Assembly: GCA_903970255.1 (NCBI GenBank) | Contig: CAJCHM010000031.1 | Location: 1-40,824, forward strand | Reading direction: 5' to 3' | DNA from: Acidobacteriota bacterium | Lineage (GTDB): Bacteria > Chlamydiota > Chlamydiia > Chlamydiales > Rhabdochlamydiaceae | DNA length: 40,824 bases | Shown: piece by piece, positions 1-9,077 of the stretch | How the letters are laid out: the number at the start of each line of letters is the position of its first letter | How positions within the stretch are numbered: position 1 is the first letter of the stretch | Program-made: the position numbers and the translations under genes | The notes under the pieces: generated by a model | Databases searched by the model: none | The model's input: only the letters and a program-made list of their open reading frames with translations | What the model was told of the DNA's origin: nothing

Positions 1-141
1 GCGGGGCGCTTTTCCCAGATAGCATCCCCCAGGCAGCGGGAATTTTGTAATGGTGGCATATTCAAGCCTACCATTACAAAATTCCCGCTGCCTGGGGGCG
101 CTATCTAGAAAAATCGCCCCGCTCCAATGGCTAAAGTCCAG
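1..141. repeat. Long palindromic repeat, family A, copy 1 (left end cut by window)
   Basis: The left arm (GCGGGGCGCTTTTCCCAG...) pairs with a right arm ending CCAATGGCTAAAGTCCAG. An inner pair of arms around ATTTTGTAATGG / CCATTACAAAAT flanks a short loop. The same sequence recurs at 32945-33104, where the full left arm begins CTGGACTTTAGCC, so this copy is missing roughly its first 20 bases. No transposase or other coding sequence lies inside it. This looks like a non-autonomous MITE- or REP-like element. Confidence 0.85.
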
Positions 142-176
142 ACTAGGTGACTTTTCTTTCAACCAGAGGGTAGCCC

Positions 177-704
177 ATGAGTGATTTTGAAATCCCATCT
201 CCCAATTTAGCAGAAGAGAAATCTTCCCATTTCACGCAGGTAGGTTCCTTAAATGATCCTTCATTGAGCCAGCTTCGGGATCAAATCAAAAAAGTCATGA
301 TCCCGCTGCTGATCAAAATATTTCAGCTCAAACTGGAATTGAATCAATCCCTGAGTCTTCCTTCAAGACTACAAAGTCAAAAGAGCAACCGATCTCCTGA
401 AGAGATTTTGGAGCACTTAAGAACCCTCGATAACGACCTGAGTCTCCTGCTTCTTTGGTGTCAAAGCTGCCGAAACCAGATCAGCAAAGCGTTAAACACC
501 CCTGAAGAGGAGCAGAAAAACACTGTTGCCACCTCTCCATCAGCCACCCACCCCGCTGTTGCCAAATCATTTAGTGAAGCTCTATCTGCTCAAGCCTCCT
601 TTTTCCAACAGCAATCTACCCAAGAAAATATAAATGGTGCTCTTAAAGCTCCGTCCAGTTCCTCCTCTCAAAAGACCTGGTGGAAAAAACTCCTGGGAGA
701 TTAA
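177..704 (+). CDS. Hypothetical protein upstream of mutS
   Basis: I do not recognise this 175-residue protein. It has no signal peptide or membrane segment. The middle part (about residues 30-105) is leucine-rich and likely helical, possibly coiled coil, and it is followed by a Ser/Ala/Gln-rich, probably disordered stretch and a short basic/tryptophan end (TWWKKLLGD). The ATG follows a plausible ribosome site (GAGGG, about 7 bases upstream). It ends 11 bases before mutS on the same strand, so the two are probably co-transcribed. The family-A repeat lies immediately upstream. Function cannot be inferred. Confidence 0.7.
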   Translation: MSDFEIPSPNLAEEKSSHFTQVGSLNDPSLSQLRDQIKKVMIPLLIKIFQLKLELNQSLSLPSRLQSQKSNRSPEEILEHLRTLDNDLSLLLLWCQSCRNQISKALNTPEEEQKNTVATSPSATHPAVAKSFSEALSAQASFFQQQSTQENINGALKAPSSSSSQKTWWKKLLGD

Positions 705-715
705 CATGTTAGAGT

Positions 716-3325
716 ATGGCAGTTGAAACCGAATCAAAAACTTCTCCGATGATGAACCAGTGGCATGCTTGCAAGGCAAGCTGTCCGGATGCAATTCTGC
801 TCTTTCGGTTAGGGGATTTTTACGAAGCGTTCTATGAAGACGCTATCCTTTTGTCTAAAGAACTCGGGCTAACGCTGACAAAGCGGCAAGAGATTCCCAT
901 GGCAGGGGTTCCCTTCCATTCAAGCGATGGCTATATCGACAAGCTTGTTGCTAAAGGGTATCGGGTAGCCATTGCAGAACAGATGGAGGATCCCAGGTCT
1001 GTCAAGGGACTGGTAAAAAGAGAAATTGTCCGTGTTGTCACTCCAGGTACAGTTGTTAATTCCACACTGCTCTGCGATAAATCCAATAACTACTTATCTT
1101 GTATAGCCCAAGTAGGAGAAATTCAGGCTTTAAGCATCCTGGATCTAACCACTGCAGAGTTCAAGGCAATGGAGTTTACCGATGTGTTGCAATTAGCTGA
1201 TGAACTCCACCGTTTATCTCCCAAAGAAATCATCGTCTCAGAAAAGTGGCACAACAAGCATACCTCCCTTGTAAATGAGCTCAAGTCCAACCTGCACACA
1301 GCGATCCACATTAAAAAAGATTGGCACTTTGATCACCAATTTGCCTGCGATATCCTCATGCGCCACTTCCGCACACACACCCTCGATGGCTTTGGCCTTA
1401 AAGGGATGATCTCTGCGATCAATGCAGCGGGTGTTATCCTCCATTACGTGCAAGAGGAGTTAAACTTAAATGTTGCCCACATCACCTCGATTACAAAAGA
1501 GCATTCCAGCCATTACATGCTGCTCGATAAGTCGACACAAAGAAATCTTGAACTGCTTGAATCCTCTGGCAACGAAAAAAAAACACATTCATTACTCAGT
1601 CTCATCGATCTTACAGAAACGCCCATGGGAGGGCGCAATCTGCGAAACTGGCTCATCCATCCCCTTTTAGATGTAGATGAAATTAAAAGACGCCAAGATG
1701 CCATTGCCACATTCGTCAATCTCCCCGATGTACGCGCGCAATGCCGCTCTCATTTGAATCAAATACGCGATTTGGAGAGGCTCATGATGCGTATCCAAAC
1801 AGGTTATGCACACCCTCGCGATTTGGTGGGATTGCGCCTCTCTTTAGAACAGATCGCGCCGCTCTCTGAGCTACTTGCTCCTTTGGAAGCGGATGCGATC
1901 GTTTTTGCCAAACACAAACTTAACGATGTCAGCGGGATTGCCGAAAAATTGAAAAAAGCCCTTGTCGATACCCCACCGCTGCGCTTATCCGATGGAGGCA
2001 TCTTTCGCTCCCACTTTCATCCAGAGCTCGATGAACTGATGTCGTTACAAAAAGATAGCCACACATGGGTTGCAAACTACCAGGTCCAGCTCAAAGAAGA
2101 AACCCAGATCAAAACCTTGAAGGTCGGATACACAAAAGCATTTGGGTACTACATCGAGGTGAGCAGGGGTCAATCAGACAAGATTCCCGATGGTTTTGAA
2201 AGACGGCAAACACTGACCAATGCAGAGAGATTCATCACACCGCAACTCAAAGAGTTTGAGCATAAAATGCTTCATGCTGAGGAGAAAATTTCAGCTCTAG
2301 AGCAACAACTCTTTAACGCTCTGCGCCTTGAGGTTGCAAGTTATGCGACTCAAATTCTTCAGATTGCACAAGCCATCGCCCAAATCGATTGTTATGTTAG
2401 CCTTGCCGATGTCGCAATCAGGTTAAATTATGTACGGCCGACGGTGGATAACGGAACTACTTTTCGCATCACTGGGGGAAGACACCCCGTCGTTGAAGCT
2501 TCTTTGGATACAGAAACTTATATCCCCAATGATCTCTACCTCAACGATACAGACCAGCGCCTTTACCTCATCACAGGACCTAATATGGCGGGCAAATCGA
2601 CATTCATCCGCCAGGTTGCCCTCATCGCCATCCTAGCGCAAATCGGATCGTTTGTTCCTGCAAAAGAGGTGCATATCGGAATCGTTGATAAAATCTTTAG
2701 CAGAATAGGGGCAAGCGATGACCTATCGCGCGGGCAATCGACGTTCATGGTAGAGATGACAGAAACTGCCAACATCCTCAATAATGCTACCGATAGATCC
2801 CTTGTGATTCTCGATGAGATCGGTAGAGGAACCAGCACCTACGACGGGGTTTCGATTGCGCAAGCAGTGGCCGAATACCTGCTGACAGAGCCGGGAAAAA
2901 TGCCTAAGACCCTTTTTGCAACCCATTACTGGGAACTTACAGCGATTGAAAAGCAGATCAAAGGGGCGGTCAATTACAACGTCGCCGTTCATGAATCTGA
3001 GCAAGGCATTGTCTTTTTGCGCAAAATCATCAAAGGGGGCACCGACAAAAGCTATGGAATCCACGTGGCTAAACTTGCCGGCCTCCCCTTCAGAGTTTTA
3101 AAGAGGGCAGAACAAATTTTACAAAAGCTCGAAAAAGATTCAGGAAGAGGGACAACTACCCCCATCCCCAAACCTACCAAAGACAAACAGATGGATTTAT
3201 TTGGGTATGGAGGCACAAAGATGGACCCAATCCATAATGAGTTAAAAACCATCGACCCCAATCAAATCACCCCTTTGGAAGCTCTTAAAAAAATTGTTGA
3301 ATGGCAACATGTTATTCGAAATTAA
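716..3325 (+). CDS. mutS: DNA mismatch repair protein MutS
   Basis: MutS recognises base mismatches and small loops and starts methyl-independent or methyl-directed repair. At 869 residues it is a full-length MutS1. The N-terminal mismatch-recognition domain has the Phe-X-Glu reading motif in GDFYEAFYEDA (around residue 35). The C-terminal ATPase shows Walker A GPNMAGKST (around 621) and Walker B/signature DEIGRGTSTYDG (around 699), followed by the ATHYWEL switch histidine. The start has little Shine-Dalgarno signal, and a second Met-Met lies 11 residues downstream, so the exact start is less sure. It overlaps uvrC by 17 bases, which places two DNA repair genes in one transcription unit, an order I recall from Chlamydia. 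Confidence 0.97.
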   Translation: MAVETESKTSPMMNQWHACKASCPDAILLFRLGDFYEAFYEDAILLSKELGLTLTKRQEIPMAGVPFHSSDGYIDKLVAKGYRVAIAEQMEDPRSVKGLVKREIVRVVTPGTVVNSTLLCDKSNNYLSCIAQVGEIQALSILDLTTAEFKAMEFTDVLQLADELHRLSPKEIIVSEKWHNKHTSLVNELKSNLHTAIHIKKDWHFDHQFACDILMRHFRTHTLDGFGLKGMISAINAAGVILHYVQEELNLNVAHITSITKEHSSHYMLLDKSTQRNLELLESSGNEKKTHSLLSLIDLTETPMGGRNLRNWLIHPLLDVDEIKRRQDAIATFVNLPDVRAQCRSHLNQIRDLERLMMRIQTGYAHPRDLVGLRLSLEQIAPLSELLAPLEADAIVFAKHKLNDVSGIAEKLKKALVDTPPLRLSDGGIFRSHFHPELDELMSLQKDSHTWVANYQVQLKEETQIKTLKVGYTKAFGYYIEVSRGQSDKIPDGFERRQTLTNAERFITPQLKEFEHKMLHAEEKISALEQQLFNALRLEVASYATQILQIAQAIAQIDCYVSLADVAIRLNYVRPTVDNGTTFRITGGRHPVVEASLDTETYIPNDLYLNDTDQRLYLITGPNMAGKSTFIRQVALIAILAQIGSFVPAKEVHIGIVDKIFSRIGASDDLSRGQSTFMVEMTETANILNNATDRSLVILDEIGRGTSTYDGVSIAQAVAEYLLTEPGKMPKTLFATHYWELTAIEKQIKGAVNYNVAVHESEQGIVFLRKIIKGGTDKSYGIHVAKLAGLPFRVLKRAEQILQKLEKDSGRGTTTPIPKPTKDKQMDLFGYGGTKMDPIHNELKTIDPNQITPLEALKKIVEWQHVIRN

Positions 3326-5132
3326 ACAATTGAAGCAGTTTCCTACACAGCCCGGCGTATATCTAATGAAAGATAAGTCGGGAAAGGTGCTCTATATTGG
3401 AAAAGCCAAAAACCTCCAAAATCGCCTCAAACAATACTTTGCCGCAAGTGGCGATAACAGAGCCATGATCCCCTTCCTCATCTCTCAAATTGCCCATATC
3501 GATACTATCGTCGTCCCCTCAGAGAAAGAAGCCCTCCTCTTAGAGAACACTCTTGTCAAAAAGCATCAACCGAAATTTAATGCCTGTTTAAAAGACGATA
3601 AAACATTTGTCAGCCTGATGATCAATGATAAGCACCCCTGGCCGATGATCCGCCTGACCCGCTCCAAAGGATCCCCAAAAAAAGATGGCCTCTATTTTGG
3701 GCCCTACACAAGCGCCTATTCCGCAAGGCAAACCTATGAGCTCCTCACCAAACTCTTTCCCTTAAGGCAATGCTCCGATGAAGAACTCAAGCGGCGCACA
3801 CGCCCCTGCCTTCTGTATGAAATCAAGCGCTGCATCGCACCCTGTGTAGGCAAATGCACTAAAGAGCAATACCACACCTTTGTCGACGGTGCTGTTAAAT
3901 TTCTAAAGGGGCAGGATAGAGAAATCTTAAAAGGACTCTACCAAGAGATGAAAGCTGCATCTGAGGCGATGGAATATGAAAGGGCAGCTAGCATTTTACA
4001 ATCGATCCGCCAAATCGAGCATGTCGTTGAATCGCAAGCTCTTGTCGTCAAAGTCAATGGAAAAAATAGCGATGCACTGGCCCTCTACGCCCAAGGAGAG
4101 GAGGTGATGCTAATCCAACTGCTCTTTAGAGAGGGTAAGCTTGTCGGCTCAGAGCACTATCCTTTCACTAACATTCTAGAAGATGACGATGACCTCTATA
4201 GCTCCTTCATTCTGCAGCACTACCGGTACAAGGAAGGTCTTCCCGAAGAGATCCTCGTGCCCATTCCCTTGAAAGATGCTGACCTCATTGCTGAAATTCT
4301 GTGTGAAACCCACAAAAAGAGGGTTTCCGTTCTCTCCCCTCAAAAAGGGGAAAGGCGCGCCCTTGTCGGCATTGCCGAGCAGAATGCAAGGGCCGTCTTT
4401 GAACAAGAAAAAAACCAACAGGAGCTCAAAGAGAAAATGCTCTTAGATCTCCAAGACACCCTTAAACTCAACCGGTACCCGAAGAGGATCCAGTGTTTTG
4501 ACACCTCCAATATCTCGGGGACAGATCCTGTTGCCTCCATGGTCGCCTTTATAGACGGAGAAAAAGATAGGCAACGCTCTCGCCTCTTTAAAATTAAAGG
4601 GGCAGCAAAAGGAGACGATTATGGAGCCATGCGCGAGGTACTCACACGACATCTAGTGAGAGCAAAACAAGCAGATGATCTACCAGATCTCATCATCGTC
4701 GATGGTGGAAAGGGGCAGCTAGGGATTGCTTTAGATGTCTTTAAAGAGCTCGATATCGCCTCGGTTGACCTGATTGCCTTAACCAAAGAGGAAGGAAGAC
4801 ACGACAAAGGGATCACCTCGGAAAGGATTTTCTTACCCGATCAACATGAACCGATCCACCTCAATCCAAGATCTAGCCTCCTCTTCTTACTCCAGAACAT
4901 CAGAGATGAGGCCCATCGCAGAGCCATCGGCTTCCACAGAGAAAGAAGAAAAAAACGCACATTAACCAGTGCATTAGATACTATCCCCGGAATTGGCCCC
5001 ACTAAGCGCTCCCGCCTCCTCACCCACTTTGGCAGCATCGAACAAATCGCTAAAGCCTCCGATGAAGAATTGAAACAGATTAAGGGAATCCACAACAAAG
5101 ATATTGAGCAGCTGCGCAATCATCTCACTTAA
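3309..5132 (+). CDS. uvrC: Excinuclease ABC subunit C
   Basis: UvrC makes both incisions in nucleotide excision repair together with UvrA and UvrB. The product is about 607 residues, normal for the family. In order it shows the GIY-YIG nuclease domain near the N terminus (PGVYLMKD...VLYIGKAKNLQNRL), a UVR motif that binds UvrB (MEYERAASILQSIRQIE, about residues 213-230), the RNase H-like endonuclease domain (CFDTSNISGTDPVASM, about 395-410) and a C-terminal helix-hairpin-helix pair (IPGIGPTKRSRLL and IKGI). The frame also allows a start five codons upstream at 3294. I prefer 3309, which begins MLFEIKQ. It overlaps the end of mutS and converges with the AmaP-like gene, overlapping it by 8 bases. 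Confidence 0.97.
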   Translation: MLFEIKQLKQFPTQPGVYLMKDKSGKVLYIGKAKNLQNRLKQYFAASGDNRAMIPFLISQIAHIDTIVVPSEKEALLLENTLVKKHQPKFNACLKDDKTFVSLMINDKHPWPMIRLTRSKGSPKKDGLYFGPYTSAYSARQTYELLTKLFPLRQCSDEELKRRTRPCLLYEIKRCIAPCVGKCTKEQYHTFVDGAVKFLKGQDREILKGLYQEMKAASEAMEYERAASILQSIRQIEHVVESQALVVKVNGKNSDALALYAQGEEVMLIQLLFREGKLVGSEHYPFTNILEDDDDLYSSFILQHYRYKEGLPEEILVPIPLKDADLIAEILCETHKKRVSVLSPQKGERRALVGIAEQNARAVFEQEKNQQELKEKMLLDLQDTLKLNRYPKRIQCFDTSNISGTDPVASMVAFIDGEKDRQRSRLFKIKGAAKGDDYGAMREVLTRHLVRAKQADDLPDLIIVDGGKGQLGIALDVFKELDIASVDLIALTKEEGRHDKGITSERIFLPDQHEPIHLNPRSSLLFLLQNIRDEAHRRAIGFHRERRKKRTLTSALDTIPGIGPTKRSRLLTHFGSIEQIAKASDEELKQIKGIHNKDIEQLRNHLT

Positions 5133-5631
5133 CCAAAACACAAAGGGAAAATTCTTTTGTGTAACCGATCTGTTTTTTGAGAATTTGAGCAAGGTCCCCT
5201 TCTGCCTTTTGTAAAATCGTTTCCTGCGCCTCTAAGGGAACCAGAGGGAACTCGACCAACACTTCAAATCTCTGGCCCTTGGTTACTGCAACTTCGACAG
5301 AGAGCCGATATTCCGGGAACACATGACTCCAGTAATCAGCGACGTATCCGCGCACCACAGCAGGATCGATCACCATTTGCCCTTTTCCCATGTTGACACA
5401 ATAATATCGCCCCCTATTCATGGCATAAAAGCCAATCAGGAGCAAAATGCCACAACCCAAAATGAGGTAACCGATCAGAGAAAAAGTGATTGTGGTCTCA
5501 GAAAAAAATGCGGCAATGGCAAAACGCAAATGGGGAGCATACTGCAGTCCGATAAAAAAGACCCCGAGCAACAGCACAAGCGCGCAAAAAACAAATTGGA
5601 TCGCAGAAAAAAGGAGGTTACCTGTTTTCAT
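5125..5631 (-). CDS. Two-helix membrane protein resembling AmaP (Asp23 membrane anchor)
   Basis: This 168-residue protein starts with two strongly hydrophobic segments (about residues 8-30 and 45-67) joined by a short loop. A soluble domain containing beta-strand-like, basic and acidic stretches follows. That layout matches AmaP, the membrane anchor of Asp23-type proteins in Firmicutes. The next upstream gene, two bases away on the same strand, is an Asp23/Gls24-family protein, which supports the assignment. Neither sequence gives the substrate or process. The assignment rests on architecture and neighbourhood rather than on a diagnostic motif. Confidence 0.6.
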   Translation of the reverse strand: MKTGNLLFSAIQFVFCALVLLLGVFFIGLQYAPHLRFAIAAFFSETTITFSLIGYLILGCGILLLIGFYAMNRGRYYCVNMGKGQMVIDPAVVRGYVADYWSHVFPEYRLSVEVAVTKGQRFEVLVEFPLVPLEAQETILQKAEGDLAQILKKQIGYTKEFSLCVLVK

Positions 5632-5633
5632 TG

Positions 5634-6092
5634 TTAAAATACTTCGTCGTAACGCTCAGAGTGGGAGGATTTCACCCTCTTTTCGAGGATTTCTTCCACT
5701 GTCGTTTTTGCTTTGTTGGAAATTAGATTTTTAAAGATAACATGTACCGTTCCCACATGAAGACCTGTCAGATTGCTAATATCTTGTAAAATTCTGTTCT
5801 GAATTTCTTCTGCCTTATCGGGTATAATGGTACCATAGGCGACGTTAATTTCAAGACGGACATTGACAGAATGCGTTTTCTGATCCTGATCGACATGGAT
5901 CCCCTTAACCCCGTCAAGACCGCTTCCTAGCAAGTCATCAAACAAATTACCCTCGAGCGTCTCAACCCCTTCAATCTGACTCAGAGACTGAACGACAATC
6001 GATTGAAAGACCTTGGTCTCGATATCTCGAATAAAAACAGTTTCAGGGAGCTCAAGCTCCTTAGTATCAATTTGCTTCAATGGATTATGCAT
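5634..6092 (-). CDS. Asp23/Gls24 family (DUF322) envelope-stress-type protein
   Basis: The central and C-terminal part carries the Asp23 signature: a conserved patch (SGLDGVKGIHVDQ) followed by an alternating hydrophobic strand (SVNVRLEINVAYGTIIP) and an amphipathic helix ending in GLHVGTVHVIF. In Firmicutes this family forms membrane-associated assemblies linked to cell envelope homeostasis. Its role in chlamydiae is not something I can state. I chose the start at 6092 because GAGG lies about seven bases upstream. An in-frame ATG at 6113 would add seven residues. It lies two bases upstream of the AmaP-like gene, so the two are very likely co-translated. Confidence 0.75.
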   Translation of the reverse strand: MHNPLKQIDTKELELPETVFIRDIETKVFQSIVVQSLSQIEGVETLEGNLFDDLLGSGLDGVKGIHVDQDQKTHSVNVRLEINVAYGTIIPDKAEEIQNRILQDISNLTGLHVGTVHVIFKNLISNKAKTTVEEILEKRVKSSHSERYDEVF

Positions 6093-6177
6093 GTTCAACC
6101 TCATTTTGCCCATCTCAGGCTTTCAATAATATATCCAGTTGCGTTATATTTTGACATAGATAAATAGAGTAATACCT

Positions 6178-6591
6178 ATGCAAACATTTTTGAGTATCGC
6201 TTTGAGTTTAGTCCTGGCATGGATCTGTAGTCACTATGCAAGGCGGCGGGGGCGCAATCCAACCACATGGTTCATTTTAGGAGCCTTGTTTGGAATCTTT
6301 GCCCTGATCACACTCTTCATTCTTCCCGTTTACAAACTTCAACAGAATCAGATCTCTAATGCGCCGATGCCACAACAGAGAACTCCGGAACTAGCAGCGC
6401 TATTTCCTCTTCATGCGGAGAAATTATGGTATTATCTGGATGAACAGAAACAACAATTTGGCCCCATGAGTTTTTCTGCGCTGAATAAAGCTTGGAATGA
6501 AGGAGAGGTGCGCGAGCTAACGTTTGTGTGGAATGAAGAGATGGAGAACTGGAAACATCTTAAAGACGTAATTCAACCACAACCCTCTTAA
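6178..6591 (+). CDS. Membrane protein with C-terminal GYF_2 domain
   Basis: The 137-residue product has two N-terminal hydrophobic helices (about residues 3-18 and 29-50) separated by a basic loop (ARRRGRNPTTW). After a linker comes a GYF_2-type module: LWYYLDEQKQQFGPMSF, then the typical tryptophan residues in FVWNEEMENWKHL. GYF_2 domains are small modules, often fused to membrane helices in bacteria, thought to bind peptides. The partner is unknown. It is transcribed divergently from the Asp23 gene and converges on rpsN, with a shared hairpin between them. Confidence 0.7.
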   Translation: MQTFLSIALSLVLAWICSHYARRRGRNPTTWFILGALFGIFALITLFILPVYKLQQNQISNAPMPQQRTPELAALFPLHAEKLWYYLDEQKQQFGPMSFSALNKAWNEGEVRELTFVWNEEMENWKHLKDVIQPQPS

Positions 6592-6631
6592 AAAAGCGTG
6601 TGTTCCCACGCCAAACAACGTGGGGACACAC
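6590..6631 (-). terminator. Rho-independent terminator of the rpmJ-rpsN unit
   Basis: GTGTGTCCCCACG and CGTGGGAACACAC form a 13-base stem with a short loop, followed on the minus strand by GCTTTTTT. It lies just beyond the rpsN stop. Because the stem is symmetrical it may also slow transcription from the GYF gene on the plus strand, but the T-run is on the minus side. Confidence 0.8.
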
Positions 6632-6641
6632 AATCGAATAT

Positions 6642-6944
6642 CTACCAGCTCGCTTTGACAACGCCTGGGATCAAACCATTGTTTGCCATCTCGCGAAAGC
6701 AAAGACGGGAAAGCTTGAACTTTTTCAAAACACCACGGGATCTGCCAGTGAGCTGGCAACGGCTGCGAAGGCGCACAGGGGAGGTGTTGCGCGACATCTT
6801 GTTCAAGGTGATCTTTGCAGTATTGCGCTCTTCTTCAGTTTTATTCATATCGAGAATGGTCTTCTTCAGACCCTGACGCTTGTCCCACTTCAACTGAACG
6901 AGGCGTTCCCGTTTTTTTTGTTTTGCATTCCAGGCTTTTGTCAT
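6642..6944 (-). CDS. rpsN: 30S ribosomal protein S14
   Basis: S14 is a small-subunit protein of the 30S head. The product is 100 residues with the family's C-terminal block ([19 protein letters not shown], then [18 protein letters not shown]). It lacks the two CxxC pairs of the short zinc form, so this is the long, zinc-free type. It lies 16 bases downstream of rpmJ on the same strand and has a clear terminator after it. The rpmJ-rpsN pair is also together in Chlamydia, as I recall. Confidence 0.97.
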   Translation of the reverse strand: MTKAWNAKQKKRERLVQLKWDKRQGLKKTILDMNKTEEERNTAKITLNKMSRNTSPVRLRSRCQLTGRSRGVLKKFKLSRLCFREMANNGLIPGVVKASW

Positions 6945-6960
6945 ATTCCTCTTAATCTCA

Positions 6961-7098
6961 CTACTTTTTACGAGCAGGACCTTTTTGTCTCTGCTTACGG
7001 TTTGGGTCCTTTTTATTAATCACATACACACGCCCTTTGCGGCGTACAACTTTGTCCCCTTTAGAAGGGTCAGCTTTGATCGAAGCTCTGACTTTCAT
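6961..7098 (-). CDS. rpmJ: 50S ribosomal protein L36
   Basis: L36 is the smallest large-subunit protein. The 45-residue product begins [18 protein letters not shown] and continues with the [20 protein letters not shown] block. The frame stays open for 33 codons upstream, but AAGGTAACC immediately precedes the ATG at 7098 and the family begins with MKVR, so this start is preferred. It has the conserved basic end but lacks the four zinc ligands of canonical L36, so it is the zinc-free (C-minus) form. Confidence 0.95.
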   Translation of the reverse strand: MKVRASIKADPSKGDKVVRRKGRVYVINKKDPNRKQRQKGPARKK

Positions 7099-7301
7099 GG
7101 TTACCTTACGAGAAAGAAAATTAAAGTTAGCCAAATTTATACGCAATCCTTGGATTTCTTGGCAAGCACTCATTCGAGCTTGGTCGAGAATGTGCATTTT
7201 AAAGAATCTAGCAGAGAAGGGAGTATAAAACTCCCTCCATGCTAAAAATTAAACTTATTTATTGACATTAGAGTGCAACTTCCCTCGAAATAGCAGTTGC
7301 A

Positions 7302-8672
7302 CTACTTTTCGTGAATCTCAATATTGGCTCTTGTAGGGAATTTCTGAAAACTGACCGGGAGCCCGTTTATCTTCCGCTCTGATCCAAATCCCTTTTGCAA
7401 AGCCCCGTCGCCCTTACCGGCTAACCAACCCTCGACATTCTCATAGTTGGCCTTTGAGCGTATCTCAATACTAGGACACCCAGTAAGCGTCGCTACTCCC
7501 AGAATTTTTCTTTCTTGGGTGATATTATTGGGATAAGTGTCGATAACCTTAATGTCAGTAAGATGCCCCCGCCCCATCCAGGCGACGAATTTCTCTCCTT
7601 CCTTGAGTGTTTTTCTTTGTTGGTTGATTATTTTTGCTGCCGCGTAATTCATAAGCTCAGCGCGTACATTTCCATGCGTGTGGCTACAACTTTTTGCATA
7701 CTTTGAATCTATAGGTATTATGTTGAGTCGTTGAGCACTTTTTTCTCCAGATAGCAAGAACTGTTCGATAGAAGAGCCTTCTGTAAATAATATTTTAACA
7801 TTCATTTTCTGAAAAAAACCAAAGTAGCTCTTGAATTGTTTATAAGGCACCTTACCACAGAGAGTATCATAAAAACACCCCGTGAAAAAATCACCATGTG
7901 TTCCCTCACCAAAACATATCCCCTGATGCTTACCGAATAGTTCTTTCATCTTATCTTCTGCTTGATCCATGGAAATGATCTCATGGGAGGTATCAACAGG
8001 GCTTATTTCCAGGCTTTTTCTTTTAAAATAATCGTCAGCTTTTGGAAGTAGGTTTGTTGTAAATTTTGTGCAATTTAAGGCAAGGATGCATGCATCTGTT
8101 GCCTTCATTTTTTCTTCCAAAGATGGACACGTTTTTTCACCAAGACCATGAAGCAATAGAGCTTCAAGGACTGTTTTAGAGGAGATTGCTGCTATTTTTT
8201 TGGAGAATAAATGTTCGAATGTTAAAACGCCCGACGTTTGAAAAACAGAAGATGCAGCCGAAATTTGTATAGGAAGAAGTTTATTCAATGATTGATCACC
8301 TAATTTAACATCGCCTTGTTTATATTGAATATGAATTTTTTCTAATTCTTTTTTCAGGACTCGAATATAGGCAAATTGTATTGCCAAAGCTCGATGAGAT
8401 GTGGACCGCCCCTCTTGACCATGAAATGCGAGTCTCCCAAAATCATAATGCGTAATTTTGGGATGGGTTTCGTGTGTTGGTCGACCTTCAAGCTTCCAAA
8501 CTCTGTAGTAGACATTGTTCTCAACACCTTGCAATTGTTCATGATTAGGTGCATTTTCGCAAAATATTTTAAATTCAGAGAAAGCCAGCTCTTCTTTTTC
8601 TATTTGAAGATACAAGATTGATTGGTGCAACATAAACATGCAATCAATAAAGCTATTTGTATTATTAATCAT
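7302..8672 (-). CDS. Hypothetical protein with erythromycin-esterase/ChaN/Tiki-like motif
   Basis: This 456-residue protein has no signal peptide or membrane helix. The N-terminal 230 residues are not recognisable. The C-terminal half contains ICFGEGTHGDFF (about residue 253), ILFTEGSS (about 293) and KFVAWMGRGHLTD (about 366). The GE-x-TH-G, downstream EG and late G-x-GH spacing is what I expect of the EreA/ChaN/TraB-Tiki fold, whose members use these Glu and His residues for hydrolysis or metal/haem binding. Related domains also occur in large bacterial toxins. The gene splits the rpmJ/rpmH neighbourhood and is more AT-rich than its neighbours, which suggests gain. A secreted host-directed role is possible but unproven. 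Confidence 0.6.
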   Translation of the reverse strand: MINNTNSFIDCMFMLHQSILYLQIEKEELAFSEFKIFCENAPNHEQLQGVENNVYYRVWKLEGRPTHETHPKITHYDFGRLAFHGQEGRSTSHRALAIQFAYIRVLKKELEKIHIQYKQGDVKLGDQSLNKLLPIQISAASSVFQTSGVLTFEHLFSKKIAAISSKTVLEALLLHGLGEKTCPSLEEKMKATDACILALNCTKFTTNLLPKADDYFKRKSLEISPVDTSHEIISMDQAEDKMKELFGKHQGICFGEGTHGDFFTGCFYDTLCGKVPYKQFKSYFGFFQKMNVKILFTEGSSIEQFLLSGEKSAQRLNIIPIDSKYAKSCSHTHGNVRAELMNYAAAKIINQQRKTLKEGEKFVAWMGRGHLTDIKVIDTYPNNITQERKILGVATLTGCPSIEIRSKANYENVEGWLAGKGDGALQKGFGSERKINGLPVSFQKFPTRANIEIHEK

Positions 8673-8939
8673 ATTAATCCTTGTGTTTTAGCTTATGTTT
8701 ATTATAAAATATATAATTAATTAATTCAAAATAAATTACTATAGCTAAACAAAATTACAGTATTAAATAAATTTATTTACAGCGTCAGCAGCGCATGCGC
8801 CCAAGGTATAGTAAACTAAATTCTTTAATTCAGTGTTTTTATGGATTGCGCCTACGCCATGCCAACCTTTACTCTTGAGGAATTTTTACTCGATCGGATA
8901 TATTGAGGCCCAAAATCACTATCCATCAGGGAAACAACA

Positions 8940-9077
8940 ATGAAACGCACCTACCAACCTAGCAAAAAAAAGCGGCAGAAAGCTTGTGGATTCCGCAAAA
9001 GAATGAAAACCAAAGACGGTCGAAAAATCGTTAACCGACGTCGCAGCTCTGGACGACGCAAATTAACCACAGCTTAA
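8940..9077 (+). CDS. rpmH: 50S ribosomal protein L34
   Basis: The short frame translates to 45 residues beginning [20 protein letters not shown] and ending with the typical [11 protein letters not shown] block, unmistakably L34. AGGGAAACAACA precedes the ATG. It is followed without a gap by the frame of the RNase P protein, the conserved rpmH-rnpA order of most bacteria. Confidence 0.96.
   Translation: MKRTYQPSKKKRQKACGFRKRMKTKDGRKIVNRRRSSGRRKLTTA

Noticed and set aside
1-141. Family A palindrome as a simple terminator of an upstream gene
   Set aside because: The same sequence recurs in different contexts without T-runs, so it is a repeat element rather than a dedicated terminator.
6600-7019. 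Plus-strand frame opposite rpsN
   Set aside because: rpsN is certain on the minus strand and this frame starts within a terminator stem.
8673-8939. Possible small RNA or origin-like AT-rich stretch before rpmH
   Set aside because: No DnaA-box clusters, no hairpin with T-run and no conserved RNA fold is visible by eye; it likely only carries promoters.
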